Shown here: piece by piece, positions 12,404 to 25,352 of the stretch
How positions within the stretch are numbered: position 1 is the stretch's first letter
Layout: each line of letters opens with the position of its first letter
Source: Paramecium octaurelia
Taxonomy: Eukaryota > Ciliophora > Oligohymenophorea > Peniculida > Parameciidae
Direction of reading: 5' to 3'
Length of the DNA: 64,000 bases
NCBI GenBank assembly: GCA_905182995.1
Contig: CAJJDP010000054.1
Coordinates: forward strand, 378,964 to 442,963
The notes under the pieces: generated by a model
The model's database searches: none
The model's input: the letters and a program-made list of their open reading frames with translations, nothing else
Told to the model about the DNA's origin: nothing
Translations under genes and position numbers: made by a program

Positions 12404-13285
12404 TCATGAATATAACTTCAAAATATTTTCGCATCCTTCTTGAGTGCATCCTGCACATTGACCATATAAGTATAAATGATGTTCAAGTTTCCATTAGGTT
12501 GGCCAAATGTATTTATTTCCACACTATAATTAACAATAATTAAATACTTTGGAATCTTCTCTGCCACAAACCTTGAAATTCAACATGTTTTCATCATAGA
12601 ATATTTCATTTCCATAATGGGAGAATCCCTGTCCAGGTAAAGGAGTGTGTTGAAAAGTATCTTTATCTCTAATGATTCTAGCCAAGAATAAACCTTTTAA
12701 TTCAGATTCAACATAATCAGCAAATTTATCATTTCCTATTCTTGGAGTTCCATAGTTATAAAATATGTTCACTCTTCCTACTGTTCTTTTGATATCTAGA
12801 GCTGCCAAGGTAGCTTCTGCTGCTCCTAAGGAATGGCCTGTTACTAAGATTTAAGCCTCTGGGTAAAGAGTATTTAGATCCTTCACACAAGTCACAAGAC
12901 CTTCAGCGATATTTTAATAGGTATCATAAAATCCTTAATGAACTTTACATCCTGAGCAATGTTAGTAATCTCTCTTTATAAAATCTAAATCATTTAAGTA
13001 ATTAACAGTGTTAACACTTCCTCTGATAGCAACAACGATTCTGTTTGAATCCTCATCATAAGCACAATAACCTTATGCTTAAGCCTCTTCGTTGTGATGA
13101 ACCTAGATATGTTTCATATTTGGATGTCTTCTGCAAGGCTCGCAATCCCAACTATTAATGATATCAACCGAACAGTAAGAAGCTCTTGTGTATTAGAATA
13201 TATCTTCTCCCAAATCGTGAACATATTCTTAAGCATGCACAAATGAGCATAATAGGACAACAAAAATGATTTACTAATACGTCAT
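12404..13285 (-). CDS. secreted class 3 (fungal-type) lipase
   Basis: 293 aa, single exon. The N-terminus MTYQQIIFVVLLCSFVHA is a signal peptide. Catalytic features: the nucleophile elbow VTGHSLGAA (Ser at about residue 150) and the substrate-loop strand IVVAIRGSVNTVNYLNDLDF, typical of the lipase_3 fold. The acid is probably the Asp of RIIRDKDTFQHTPLP, and the His lies in FSHYGNEIFY. Cysteines (CEPC, CSGC, CAGC) suggest disulfides in an extracellular or lysosomal enzyme. It should hydrolyse acylglycerols. TGA is at 12406-12404. Secreted lipases of this type are abundant in Paramecium and Tetrahymena. Confidence 0.93.
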
Positions 13286-13327
13286 TTCTTCGATTGAATA
13301 ATTTTAATAAATTATACAACTATAATA

Positions 13328-13798
13328 ATGAATTTTAAACCTGATTTACAAGGATGGTAAGATTATGTTCAAACTCCAAATACTAATTAGTTAAAATTAT
13401 TAAGTGATTCACTTAACAACTACTAAGAATAACCTAAACCTAATATGAATCCCTTCAACAATAATTGGGTTAAGAAATGCATTACACAACAATCTTAATC
13501 TCCAAAATAAAGGTAGCTTTAAAGATCCCCATTTGCTGAATATCGCAAGCAATTCAATATAAGGAGATAAGCGTCGCCCCTCTTCAGAGAACATCAGTTT
13601 AATTTTAGTTAAGACAACAAACAAGAATTCTATAGAAATTTTAATAACTCTCATCAACATAAAAATCAAAAATAAAGTCTAGTCTTTCAAAATATGCAAA
13701 GATCTTAAAGACAACAATTAAGAACAAAATTAATGATGATATCCAAAGATTTAAATAATTCTTAAATTTATCATATTATTTAATTAATAAATAAATGA
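13328..13798 (+). CDS. small basic Gln/Asn-rich hypothetical protein
   Basis: 156 aa, single exon, ATG 13328 and TGA 13796. Composition dominated by Gln, Asn, Arg, Lys and Phe, with no signal peptide or membrane segment. The frame is maintained through some 20 TAA/TAG codons without a TGA, which supports real coding. It starts 42 bp after the divergent lipase start. No family recognised; the predicted structure is largely disordered. Confidence 0.6.
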
Positions 13799-14052
13799 AA
13801 TCCAAGTATATGAATATTTTATATCCTTATTTTGTAAGTATTATTACTTTATAGAAGATTATTTTGTTACTTTTTGGAAATAAAAAATGAATTTTCTTAT
13901 TATTTTATGTTTAATAAAGATAAACTAATTTCAATGAAATCATAGAATATCAATTGATATTTAAGTAAACTCAACATAGTTGAATAATCTAGTAGAGCCA
14001 AAATATATTAAAACAATAAAATATATACATAATAATAATTATTTATGATAAC

Positions 14053-16029
14053 TCAAACTACTTTTCTTTTACAAGCACAAATCTTCATACCACAATGAGG
14101 ACATATTTTTTTAATTGAGGATAGATAAGTATGCTCTTATTATTAGTTTGTAGAGTAATCAAATATTTATTATGGTTATGTATATTTATATGCCTGTGCC
14201 ACATATTGTGGATTTGCTTTTGTGATAGAATCTAATTTTGTTAACTCTTCAACTACATCTTCTTTTTCTGGTCTATCATTTAATGTGCTCATCAAATTCT
14301 AAGTTAATGTAGCAGGTCCTGATCTTTTTCCTCCTTTTCCTGGACCTTTTTATGGAGGCTCAGGTTTTCTTGGCTAATCTTTAACACTCTTCTTTTCTTC
14401 AACAATCTTCATTCCTCCATGAACTGTTTCACTAACTTTAAAAATGTATAAATTTTCTGGAATTAAAACATGTCTTTCAAGTTCCATGTTTTCAGCATGA
14501 ACAAACTTAACTGCTCTATTGGTAGCTAATAAAGCTCCTTTTGAACTTAATTTTGGATTAAATAAGGCTCTAACATGACCATCATCACTTCCTAGAAATA
14601 TTTAATTTAAAGTTGGATGCCATAAAACTTCAGTAATCGCTTAGTCAAATAATTGCACTCTGCAATTAATACTTAAATCATTCACATTTAAAAATAATAA
14701 CTCTGTTGGTCCTGCAATATGATATCCATCTTTAAAAGTGTGATGGGCTGTTACAAGTATACTTTCATTAAAATTTAAATCGAATCGAGTTGGTGGAAAT
14801 CTGTTGATATTACAATATTAGAGATAAATATGATGATTGGTATTAGAAGTTTCCCAAAGTTTGATAGTATTGTCTACACTCTAGGAAATGAATCTTTTCT
14901 AATCAGCTAATATTTTAATTTTAGTCACATATCCTTTATGAGCATCTTGAATTATAAATAATGGTCTTTTCTTAATTTCTCTACAATTTTGATTGACTTC
15001 ATAAGCTTTAATTGTGTTATCACTACAAGAACACAACAACAGTCTTCCTCTGATGGTTACACATTACACTAATACTTTGTGACCTGTTTTATCAACACAT
15101 TTAACAGCATCCTTATGAGTTAAACATTATGCAACTCCATAAAGTTTTTTAGTCATGTCCCATATCCTTACTGTTCCATCATCACTGCAAGTCACAAAGA
15201 CATCACTGAAATCTGGATGGAAACAACCAGAGTTAATGGCTGCTGTATGTCCAATAGTTTTTAAGATGTCTCTAATGTACATATCTCCTCTATGAGTGTC
15301 CATAGTTCTCTTTCCTTCCCTATCCAATACACATGCTTATGCATCAGCACAAATTATTAATACATTTTTTCCATCTTTCGCCCAGCTTATCTAATTCACT
15401 TGATTACCCTCATATGGTGTGACCAATCTAAAACTATGTGTATTCTTATCCATGCCATAAAAGTCCCAAAATCTAACCACACAATCATATGCTCCTGTTA
15501 CTAATCTTGACCCAGCATTATCAATCCCAATTGCTGTAGCTTACTTTGTATGTCCTTTAATCAATAATTAGTGTGTTATAGGGAAACTAGCCAATCTTTC
15601 TTTTTGAATTTCCATGGAAGGCAGTTCTTCATTTTGAGGTTTGTATTTCAAGAGAGCTCGTTTTGCAGCCTAAGCTTCAACTGCCTCCCTTAAAGCTGGA
15701 TCTCTAGCTAAAGCAGCTGGATCAATATAATCATCATCTTCATCTTAAAAATTTTAAACATTTTTCTCTGCTGAATCTCTATTAATTCTTACTCCATCAT
15801 TTTCACTCACTTTTACTTATTTTTGAATAGGTTCATAATCAGGCTCAAATACTTCCTCATCTGATGAATAACTCTCTTCACTCGATGGTCTTGCTGGTCC
15901 AACCTATCCTGTTTATTAAACTAATTTTTCTGGAATTGCTATTGATGGTGTTTCAATAACAAACTCGGCTTCATCAGGAATGTTTGGCTTAGTCGAAATA
16001 AACTTATCCTTTATTTATGCTTCTATCAT
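14053..16029 (-). CDS. WDR70: WDR70 (gastrulation-defective 1) WD40 protein
   Basis: 658 aa, no intron needed. The acidic N-terminus (SSEESYSSDEEVFEPDYE, YIDPAALARDP) precedes WD40 repeats from about residue 165: LLIKGHTKQATAIGIDNAG, AYDCVVRFWDFYGM, VTCSDDGTVRIWDM, SVDNTIKLWET. A C-terminal tail carries KPEPPQKGPGKGGK and NPQYVAQAYKYTQPQ, which match the conserved WDR70 tail (KP.PP..GPGKGGR and the SPAY.KTQP end). WDR70 works with CRL4/RNF20-type chromatin ubiquitylation and DNA-end resection in animals and yeast. An odd extra end CPHCGMKICACKRK follows, perhaps a small metal site. Convergent with the gene at 13328; tandem with the formin downstream in window coordinates. Confidence 0.9.
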
Positions 16030-16098
16030 TTATTTAATTATAATTTATAAATATTATCGAAAATTATTTCGATGAAAATAATATATCTATATAATTAA

Positions 16099-18918
16099 TC
16101 AAGCTGCAGTCTTTTTAGTTCTAGCTTATATCTTTCTATTTTTTTATTCGACTCTGATAGTATTATAAAAACCTCTCAGCATTTCTTTAATATCCAGTAT
16201 ATCTTTGAAGAATCTGGGGGTATCCATATCAGATCTATCATCGCAAAGGAACTCTTTTAGATGTTTAAAATTCTCTTAATCATTTTCATAAATTGTCTTC
16301 ATGGAAAAAACAAAATCATTATATTAGGAAGAGTATTTCTCAGTTTTTTTGATAAAATCTTTATTTTTTTCATCTTAACTTAAAGTTACTAAGAACTTCT
16401 AATGATCTGTATACACTTTGATAAAATGTTGAATTTCTGTTAAAGCATTATTAGGTTAGGATAAAACTTAGAGATACTTAAATGGAGTTTATGATAAGTC
16501 TTTAAAGGCAATCCCTTATTCCATCATTTGTTCTACTATGAATTTAACCAATTCTTCTTATTTTCCATCTGAATTTTTTCCTTTATGTGAGAAGTTAATC
16601 ATATTTTCAAATTTAAATCCAACTTCGTCATCTGGAATATTATTTAATACTTTCGCATATTCTTTGATGTACTGGAAATACATCACTAATTCTACATCCT
16701 TCTTAAGTTCTTCGAACACTTCACTATATTGTGTAACAGTATTTTCAATATGGAGTTTACGGTCAAGATGCTCCTTATAAAAATACTCTATTTAGATTGC
16801 TTATCTAGAGTTTCTATCGTTTATAAATTTGAGAAGAGTGTCAACTTGGCTAGGTTAGAATTTATCCAAACTCAAATTTTTTTATTAAAGCAGTTTATGC
16901 TTTTCAAAAAGCACACTCTCCAATTTTAATAATACCTCCTTTTTCTATTCTTCTGATTCTGCAACATCAAGATCGTTTTTAAGTTATTGCAACTTTGGCT
17001 CAACTTCTGAAAGTGTTTGTCGAATCTCGTCTTCTTTGAAATCAGCCTATAGCTCAACTGATAATTTATTCAAATCTTCATCAAATTCTTAATCAGCTTT
17101 TACTCTTTCCTCTATTGATAAAGTTATTAGTCTTTCTCCCTCCTTTTTTTAAAATTCACTATCAGCTTCAAGCTATTTCTTTACAAACTCTTTAGTTTAT
17201 GCTTTAGCTTATCTTACGATGTTCTAATATTAAGAATCAAATTCTGGGGTTATATATTAGACAGCTTTATTAAGATGCTCAATTATTTCCTTATCTTAAT
17301 TTTTACCAAGGAATTCAAGCTCATTTACCTGTTCCATAATTTCCGCTAAATTCAATCTCTGAAGCCTATTTCGTATTAATGATAATACTACTACTTAATT
17401 TTAGACAGTAAACACAGAAGGTAAATATACAACTGCTTCTTTTTGTACTAACTTTGGTCTTGTTCCATTTATTTGTTACTATCTTGCATTTCTTCTTATA
17501 AACACTTATAGAGTATCTTCTTTTGCTTTAATCTAATAACCTTTCAATTGTCTCATCCAGATAGTCCCTTCAAGTTTAATTTTAAGAAGAGAATAACTGA
17601 GTTTCAAATACTCCTGATTAACCTTTTTTGCAGTAATTTAAGCACCAGGTGGAGGTGGAGGCGGAGGAGGATTACCAGTTAAAGAGGGTGGAGGTGGAGG
17701 AGGAGGAGGAATACCAGTTTAAGAGGATGAAAGAGGAGGTGGAGGTGGAGGTGGAGGATTACCTGAGTTTAATGTTGGAGGTGGAGGTGTTGTTTAATTA
17801 AGTTATGTAGGAAGTTAATTTTACGAAATTAGTGGCGAAGGGTCTGTTTATTCAATAGTTTTGCTCTTTTTTAATTCAAGTTCTTCAGGAGCATTAGAAC
17901 CTTCTAGATGAACTGTTTAAGCTAGCAATTTTTTGGCCATAACTGTTTTTCTTCTTCTGTTTACAGTGATGTTTTATATATCTTCCTCTTCATCTCCTTT
18001 GATTTAATTCACAGATTAGAATAAATTTGGGCTTATACTAGTGCTATCAAAAATATTATCTTTTGCTAACACTAATTTCGTAGGTGAGGTCATGCTATTG
18101 AACTAATCTTCCCATTGACTTTTGAATTAATTTATTATCGTGTCATATTAATCATCTTTGTATTAATATACTGCTTTTGTCTTTCTTAGAGATAAATTTG
18201 GGTTTTATTGATCCTATTAAGTGTAATTTTAAAATTCTTTCTCCCATTCTAATTTTGTAATTATTTTGTCGTCTGATATTAATTAATTAAAGAGTTAATT
18301 CTTCTGCTCTGGATATTATGCGAACACTTTTATAAGTAATTCTAATGTAATTAGTTAATTTATAGCTTTTATTTCAGATTCTTTAATCATTGCATAGAGT
18401 AGAGGAATTAATGTCTAAATATCTTGAGTTTCTAGCCTTTTATTTATATATAAAGATAAACCATATAGTATTTCTTAATTATCACTGACTAATTGCAGTA
18501 AAGTAGATATTGAAATATCTTTTGATTATTCCAGAGCAATATTTAAAAGTACAATTTTCTTCAAAGGATCATCATTAGCGTCTAAAACAATATCAATCTG
18601 TTCTAATTCATCTTTTGAAGCTTATAAATACACCCATTTTAATGCAAATGAAAGGTCAAGCACATGGATTGATTATATGAAGTTTTTAGCGCTTTCTAAG
18701 TCGATTTATAGTTTATTTCCTGTTACTTTGAAGTATTCTTGTGCAACTTAATATAAAATATCTGGCTTTTAATATAAGTCTGCATCAAGATCAACTTCTT
18801 TGACTAATTCTTTTATCAACTTAGGGTCAATATCTGTATTTTTTTCATTTTTAAGTATTTTCAATTACACCTTTTGCTTAGTTTATATTATTTCGCCTTA
18901 AATAATCTACCCAAACAT
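16099..18918 (-). CDS. formin-like protein (FH1-FH2)
   Basis: 939 aa, single frame from ATG 18918 to TGA 16101. A helical N-terminal region (armadillo-like, FH3-type) is followed by a proline-rich FH1 segment at about 17800-17640, where runs of 6-9 prolines alternate with short spacers, the profilin-binding design. After it comes KIKLEGTIWMRQ, corresponding to the start of FH2, and LPSVFTVQNQVVVLSLI with later KFLVTLSQDEKN helices, a diverged FH2 that nucleates and caps actin. The C-terminus is basic (KNRKIQARTKKTAA), as in the DAD/tail of some formins. I am sure of FH1 and fairly sure of FH2; the GxxxN signature of FH2 was not found intact. Confidence 0.75.
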
Positions 18919-19047
18919 CTCTGATTTAATAGAAAAAGAATTAATTGTATTCAAAATTAATATAATTCATTTATATATGGCATAATTTTCATTATTCTAT
19001 TATTCTGAAATATATGGATTTAATGTAGTATTAATTAAAGTAATTGA

Positions 19048-20552
<1,505 letters not shown>

Positions 20553-20757
20553 TATATAATGTTCACATAAGTATTTACAGATAATTAACTCAAATTTATA
20601 TGTTTATGGATATGAAATGTATTCAGAAATTCTTATTATGAATACAATATCAGTTGTTAACCCTCATTAGTTGATGCAATAATAACATTTAAGTTGCAAA
20701 ACTAGTGTTAAGCCATGGGAGATTCATTTTGTTATTTTTTCATTAATTAATTTTAAA

Positions 20758-21722
20758 ATGTCTGCTCCTTAAATTATAATTGAGTAGCAATCTTAACTTA
20801 ATAGTCCAATTGAAGTTGATGGAGCTGTTTATGTAGCAGCCTAAAATGGAGAAATAATTTAATACAAGGATGGATAATAGAAAGTATGATTTACATTCTC
20901 AAAGCAGACATTTTTTCATGTAGCCAGTCAACCACATTCAATAAAAATGGATAATAAGAATAAGGTCTGTTATGTTGCTAACATGGCTAGATAATGCATT
21001 TAGAGGTTTAGTCAAGATGAGAATAACGATGAAATTATTGATTTCATTAATGAATTTGAAGGGATGCCACTTCTTGGGCCTAATTCACTTTTACTCTCTC
21101 CCAAAAATAGTATTTCACATGATAAACATTAGACATGATATTTTTTACTGACTCTGGTCCTTTTGGAGAAACTGCAATAGATAACTGTAAAGGATCATTG
21201 TTTGCAGCTGATTTAGATAATCTAACATGCAAAGCATTAGCTTTATATTGCCTTTCATTTCCAAGTGGAATATGTATGGGCAACGATCAAAAAACAATTT
21301 ACTTATGTGAAACAGGTAAGAATAGAATTCTAAGATTTGTATAAGCTAATGCTGAAATTTATTACTTTAGGTATCATAATCTATCTTAAATAGTGTTTAT
21401 ATTCAATTTTAAGGAAGGTTCGGTCCCATGGCCTGTGCTGTATCATCAAATGATCTCTTGTATGTCGCTAGATATGAGTTCTCCTAAGTTACCGACGATG
21501 GACTCATCAGCATATATAATTAGAACGGAATCAATATAGATAATATCGTACTACCTCAATATCCTGAACTAACTGGCATGACTTTCTCTGTGTAACATTA
21601 TTGTTATTAACTTTAGCTAAAAACCTGGTGTATTGTACATAACTGAGAATTCATAAAAGGGAAAGTGTTTACAGCTTAGTGTTACTCCTTCAGACAAAAA
21701 AGATAAAGATAAGTTTAAGTGA
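20758..21722 (+). CDS. SMP-30/gluconolactonase-like six-bladed beta-propeller
   Basis: 290 aa; introns 20884-20904, 21110-21132, 21371-21393 and 21592-21616 (21, 23, 23, 25 nt) all restore one frame. Propeller features: PNSLLLSPKNNMIFFTDSGP (the GPN.L..s.dg..yftDs blade that carries the metal Asn/Asp), KGSLFAADLDNL, FPSGICMGNDQKTIYLCETG.NRILRF (the G-I-.....-t.Yv.dt...ri.rf blade) and CAVSSNDLLYVARYEF. These match the SGL/strictosidine-synthase-like fold, which in other organisms hydrolyses lactones. No signal peptide, so it is cytosolic. Substrate unknown. It lies 205 bp after the reptin stop on the same strand. Confidence 0.8.
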
Positions 21723-21962
21723 TGCAGTATAATTTATATAATGACTAATTTCAATTAGTGATTTTATTATAGACTATTTTCACTCCATTTAATAAATCAA
21801 TTTCTATTTGGCAGGCATTGTAAGCTAAGAGTGCTGATTTTGTAATAGTATTTCATGAGGAAATCTAATCGGATGTAATAATTTATTAATTATAATAATG
21901 AATTTTATCAACTATTTATTAATAAAATTAAATGGCATTATAATATTTATATTCACTCATCC

Positions 21963-22658
21963 TCAAATAAGAAAAAGTTTTCCGTTGGATGTACTGAATA
22001 TATTTAATTTATTGTTTTTTCTCATGGATTTAATTTATTCCATAGTAAATTTGAAACAGACATTTTTATTTGAAGCTCTTCCAGAGAATATATCAAAATT
22101 ATTTTGTTGTGGAATTTTTAAATTTTCACTCATTGCTCCTTTTAAACAACTAACCTGTATAACACCATTTAATTTATTGGACAACAGCTTGTTTTCATTT
22201 AAATTATTGGATCTAGTTGTCAAAGATAACTGTTGTCTATCTTTACTCCTATTTCCTGGTTTTTCTTAGCAATTTCTTTGATAGAAGCGATCAGAATTTT
22301 TTTTTTTCTGAGTTATAAATTACTGTTTCGAACTGTTAATTTTAATGGATAAATTTTCAAGGTTAGAGCGCTTATTAATTTAACTGGCTGTGCTTTAGTC
22401 ACCTTGGAGTGGTTTTAAATCTTTAAAAGTTCTAATGTCATTATTCTGTTCTAGAAATTCTGCACTGTACTATTGACCCATGAATTTATATCTTGGTGAT
22501 GTAATTGGACAATTAGCTTATTCAGAGTTTGAGGGTGATTGAGTACTGGCTTCACTAAATAAAAAAAAGTTAGTAGGAAATGTCAGCACATCAATCATCT
22601 TCTCATCCTCATCAGAATTGATTGTTGGTTAAGAATCAAAACAGCATTCTTCTGCCAT
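21963..22658 (-). CDS. hypothetical protein, disordered
   Basis: 231 aa, single exon, ATG 22658 to TGA 21965. It begins MAEECCFDSQPTINSDEDE and is polar throughout, rich in Asn, Ser, Lys and Gln, with SP/TP sites (TQSPSNS, ITSPRYKF) and no hydrophobic segment. The open antisense frame on the plus strand (21898-22269) is a shadow of this gene. Convergent with the propeller gene, 240 bp between stops. No family recognised. Confidence 0.65.
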
Positions 22659-23144
22659 TAACAAATTTTATTTGAAAAATAGATAATTAATTTAGATATG
22701 ATTAATGCTTATAATAATTAAAAAAGGTTTTATAAAGAATGATTAATCGTAATAGAATGAAAAAGAATTTGGTATATTGTTTTAAATTGTATGAATAATT
22801 CAATAGTTATACTTAAAAATTTAATAAATTACATGCTTCATTTATCTTGAACAAAATGAAGCAACTCTTTAGTAGAATGAAATTAATAGGTGAATAATCG
22901 TATAATATTTAAATTAAAAAATATAAATAATGAGATTAAGTTGCGTCATTTGGAGAGTTGACCTTAATACTTAAGAGTAGGAATATATAGATAATACAAG
23001 GTTGAAATTATACAATAATCGACTATTTGGAAATGGATGAGATGGAATATAGAACCAAACAAAAAGATTGGAGTTTTATAATTGAAATGTTAGACTTAAA
23101 TTTAATTGAATTGTTATTAGAGTGATTTTATATTATTATAAATT
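22659..23144. other. intergenic, divergent promoter region
   Basis: 486 bp between two divergent genes. AT-rich with homopolymer runs; no frame, RNA gene or repeat that I can support. Confidence 0.5.
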
Positions 23145-23856
23145 ATGAATCCTATCGACACCAGATAAATATTGAATTGGGATCAAGTGAAAGTGCATAT
23201 ACAACCCAATTTATGCATAGAATGCCAATTGGTTCCCTAATAGCCTCTTCAGTGTTATCGATGTCAGAAATCTCTATGCTAGACTTGTCATGCAGATCTA
23301 AAATAGAAATCAAGAGGGCCAAAAATATTTTGTTAGAAATGCAAAGCACTCAATTATTTCAATCCTGCTAACAATGCCATTTATCAGAGTTATAGGGATA
23401 TGGTAATAGGATGTGTAAATCGCCGATATGGTTGTAAAGTGACACTGGATTACAAAAAATATTAGAAACATGTTGATGAATGTGAGTTTCAACGCATTCC
23501 GTGCCCATCTCCAGGGTGTTTTGTAACTACATTAAAACGAGCAAAGGGAGATCACTTATAGGTATGTGAGTACGTGATTGAGACATGTTAATATTGTAAT
23601 AAGTAATTCAACAGGAAATCGATGGCTTATCATCAAGTAAGAATTTGTTCTAATGAAATGATAGGAAAAATGCAATGGAAAGGATGTGTAACAGATTGAT
23701 TTGGCCTCTTTAAAGTCGGACTTCCTTCGACTGAGGAGTAAATTGGATGCTGCCATTTCATAATTTGAGTAATCAGCTGAAATTGCAATGCTAGAATAGA
23801 AAGTAATCAAATAGTAGTTAGAGATCTAACAGTTGAAGAATAATATTAATTAATGA
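23145..23856 (+). CDS. RING/TRAF-type zinc-finger protein with C-terminal coiled coil
   Basis: 227 aa after removing one 28-nt intron at 23637-23664. Residues 20-60 hold a treble-clef set (CIECQLVPQQPLQCYRCQ..CQTCH...FCQKC), a degenerate RING. TRAF-type fingers follow: CVNRRYGCKVTLDYKKYQKH.DECEF, IPCPSPGCFVT, then YVIETCQYCNKQFNRKSMAYH.EKC. The C-terminus is a coiled coil (LASLKSDFLRLRSKLDAAIS onward) ending QQLKNNINQ. The layout is that of TRAF-like or SIAH-like E3 adaptors, as seen in large numbers in Paramecium. The splice is confirmed because it turns an out-of-frame tail into the last zinc-finger His/Cys pair. Its TGA (23854-23856) overlaps the next ATG. Confidence 0.85.
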
Positions 23857-24529
23857 GTTATTAAGAATATGATTCTCTTCGCACTAGACGAATGTAAGTC
23901 TTTACAATAGTAGGGCATTTTCACTGCACAAGCAACGATTAGCCAGTATTAAGGGGTACGAGAATAAGCAAATCTCCAGCGTTGTGGCCAGAGTTGAGAG
24001 AATGAGATCTCAATCCCTCAGTAGACGTAAGTAAGTAGTACAACAGCAAATCGAAGAAGAAAATCAACGTATAAAGTAAAACATCTCAAAACATTAGGTT
24101 TAAATTGTTGGAAATAGCTAATGAAAAGAAGGTATCATCATAACAAGTTAAACTATGTTAAGCCAAAAAGAAGTTATAACAATTATTTAGACATTAATAA
24201 AATATGATGGAGAATCTTATTTTGATCTAAAAGATTACTAATGCGTATTTATTCGAGATCATCTAGAACTTCATCCATTACTCATAATGTCTAGTCCCAA
24301 GATTTTCACATTAGCAAATTAAAGCAACTTCATAGATATCTGCAAGATGATGAAAAGAGTTTGTTTAAGTAAATATACAACTTATATGATACACAGACCT
24401 TCAAGTATACAGAGTCCCAACCATTCTTAATCAAATTCCTACAATCCTTAACATACTAGAACACTTGATGCCACTCACATCAAATTATCAGAATTTCGGT
24501 TGTATTCAAATGGATAATTGCTTTAATGA
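23853..24529 (+). CDS. coiled-coil protein, start overlaps upstream stop (ATGA)
   Basis: 202 aa with introns of 20 nt (GTAAGTCTTTACAATAGTAG), 22 nt and 26 nt, whose removal joins three frames into one. The start ATG at 23853 shares ATGA with the TGA of the TRAF-type gene. The protein begins MSYQEYDSLRTRR, then a long basic helix (QISSVVARVERMRSQSLSRR, KLLEIANEKKVSSQQVKLCQ) and a Ser/His-rich tail. The single long coiled coil followed by a weakly structured end recalls Beclin/UVRAG-type accessory proteins, but no diagnostic motif is present. Alternatively it is a 3' part of the TRAF gene reached by splicing that I could not find: no intron of the needed length class exists before the stop. Confidence 0.5.
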
Positions 24530-24684
24530 ATTATATCTAAATTCATCAAATTATTATTTTATTCGATATTTCCTCTTATTCATCCTAAACCTTTGTTTTT
24601 GATTAATTAATTGTTTTTTTTTATTAAAATACAGATTTACAATCAAAAATTTTAACTTTTCCAACTTAATAGATCGTTTAAATT

Positions 24685-25352
24685 ATGCTGAGTTATTTAT
24701 ATTAAACCAAAAAACTCTTATAAACACTTAAATCAACTATTTTTAAATAATTCTCTAACTAAAATTAGTAAGATTATTCTACTTTTATTGCCATTATAAT
24801 TATTTCTAAATGGCAAGAGTATAATAGACTGCTTTACTTCGAATGTTACAGTTTTTCTATACAATTCCAAAAGGGAAACCCATTTCTTTCAAGAAAAACT
24901 TAATTTTATCCAAATAGAAAATTAAATTTTTTTTTTGCAAAATACTATTATTATGCAACTAAACTTGATGAACAATTAACTGTGTTTATTGAGTCAACAA
25001 ATGAAGTATAGTTTAATGATCGAACTAATTAATTTATTGCTTAAGTTAATATAATTAATCCACATCCTGTTTTATGGAGATGTAATCCTAATCCGTCAAA
25101 TTCTATTACTTTGTTCATTTAATTAGCTATCTTTATATATCCATGTTATTATTAATATGATAGTAACTAGGTATTAATATCAATATTAAATATTAGTTCT
25201 TCAAATTTTCATCATTTGCTCATTTATTATATTTCTTCCTTAGTTTTTATCTATTGGGTATTGAATCACTCTGTTTTAGACCTCCATTATTTTCAGTCAT
25301 TTTTGGATTCTTTTGGCTAACATATACTCATTTCTGTTTAATTTTAATTTAA
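24685..25352 (+). CDS. membrane protein, 3' end unresolved (may fuse to next gene)
   Basis: The ATG at 24685 opens a frame reading MLSYLYQTKKLLQ, later FAKYYYYATKLDEQLTVFIE, FIAQVNIINPHPVLWRCNP and IQLAIFIYPCYY. Removing a likely 26-nt intron (GTATTAATATCAATATTAAATATTAG, near 25170-25195) joins it to two strongly hydrophobic helices, HLLYFFLSFYLLGIESLCF and LFSVIFGFFWLTYTHFCLIL. That frame then has no stop before the ATG of the pseudokinase-MORN gene at 25353 and runs straight into it. Either the two form one membrane-anchored protein or the true stop is reached by splicing I did not find. No family recognised. Confidence 0.45.

Noticed and set aside
16538-16929. Two overlapping plus-strand ORFs
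   Set aside because: Antisense to the formin gene, with Phe/Ser/Leu-rich composition typical of reverse-strand shadows in this AT-rich DNA.
21898-22269. 123-codon plus-strand ORF, the longest standard-code ORF nearby
   Set aside because: It is antisense to the 232-codon minus-strand frame 21963-22658, which has an ATG, Gln-coded TAA/TAG and protein-like composition; the plus frame is a Leu/Phe/Ile-rich shadow.
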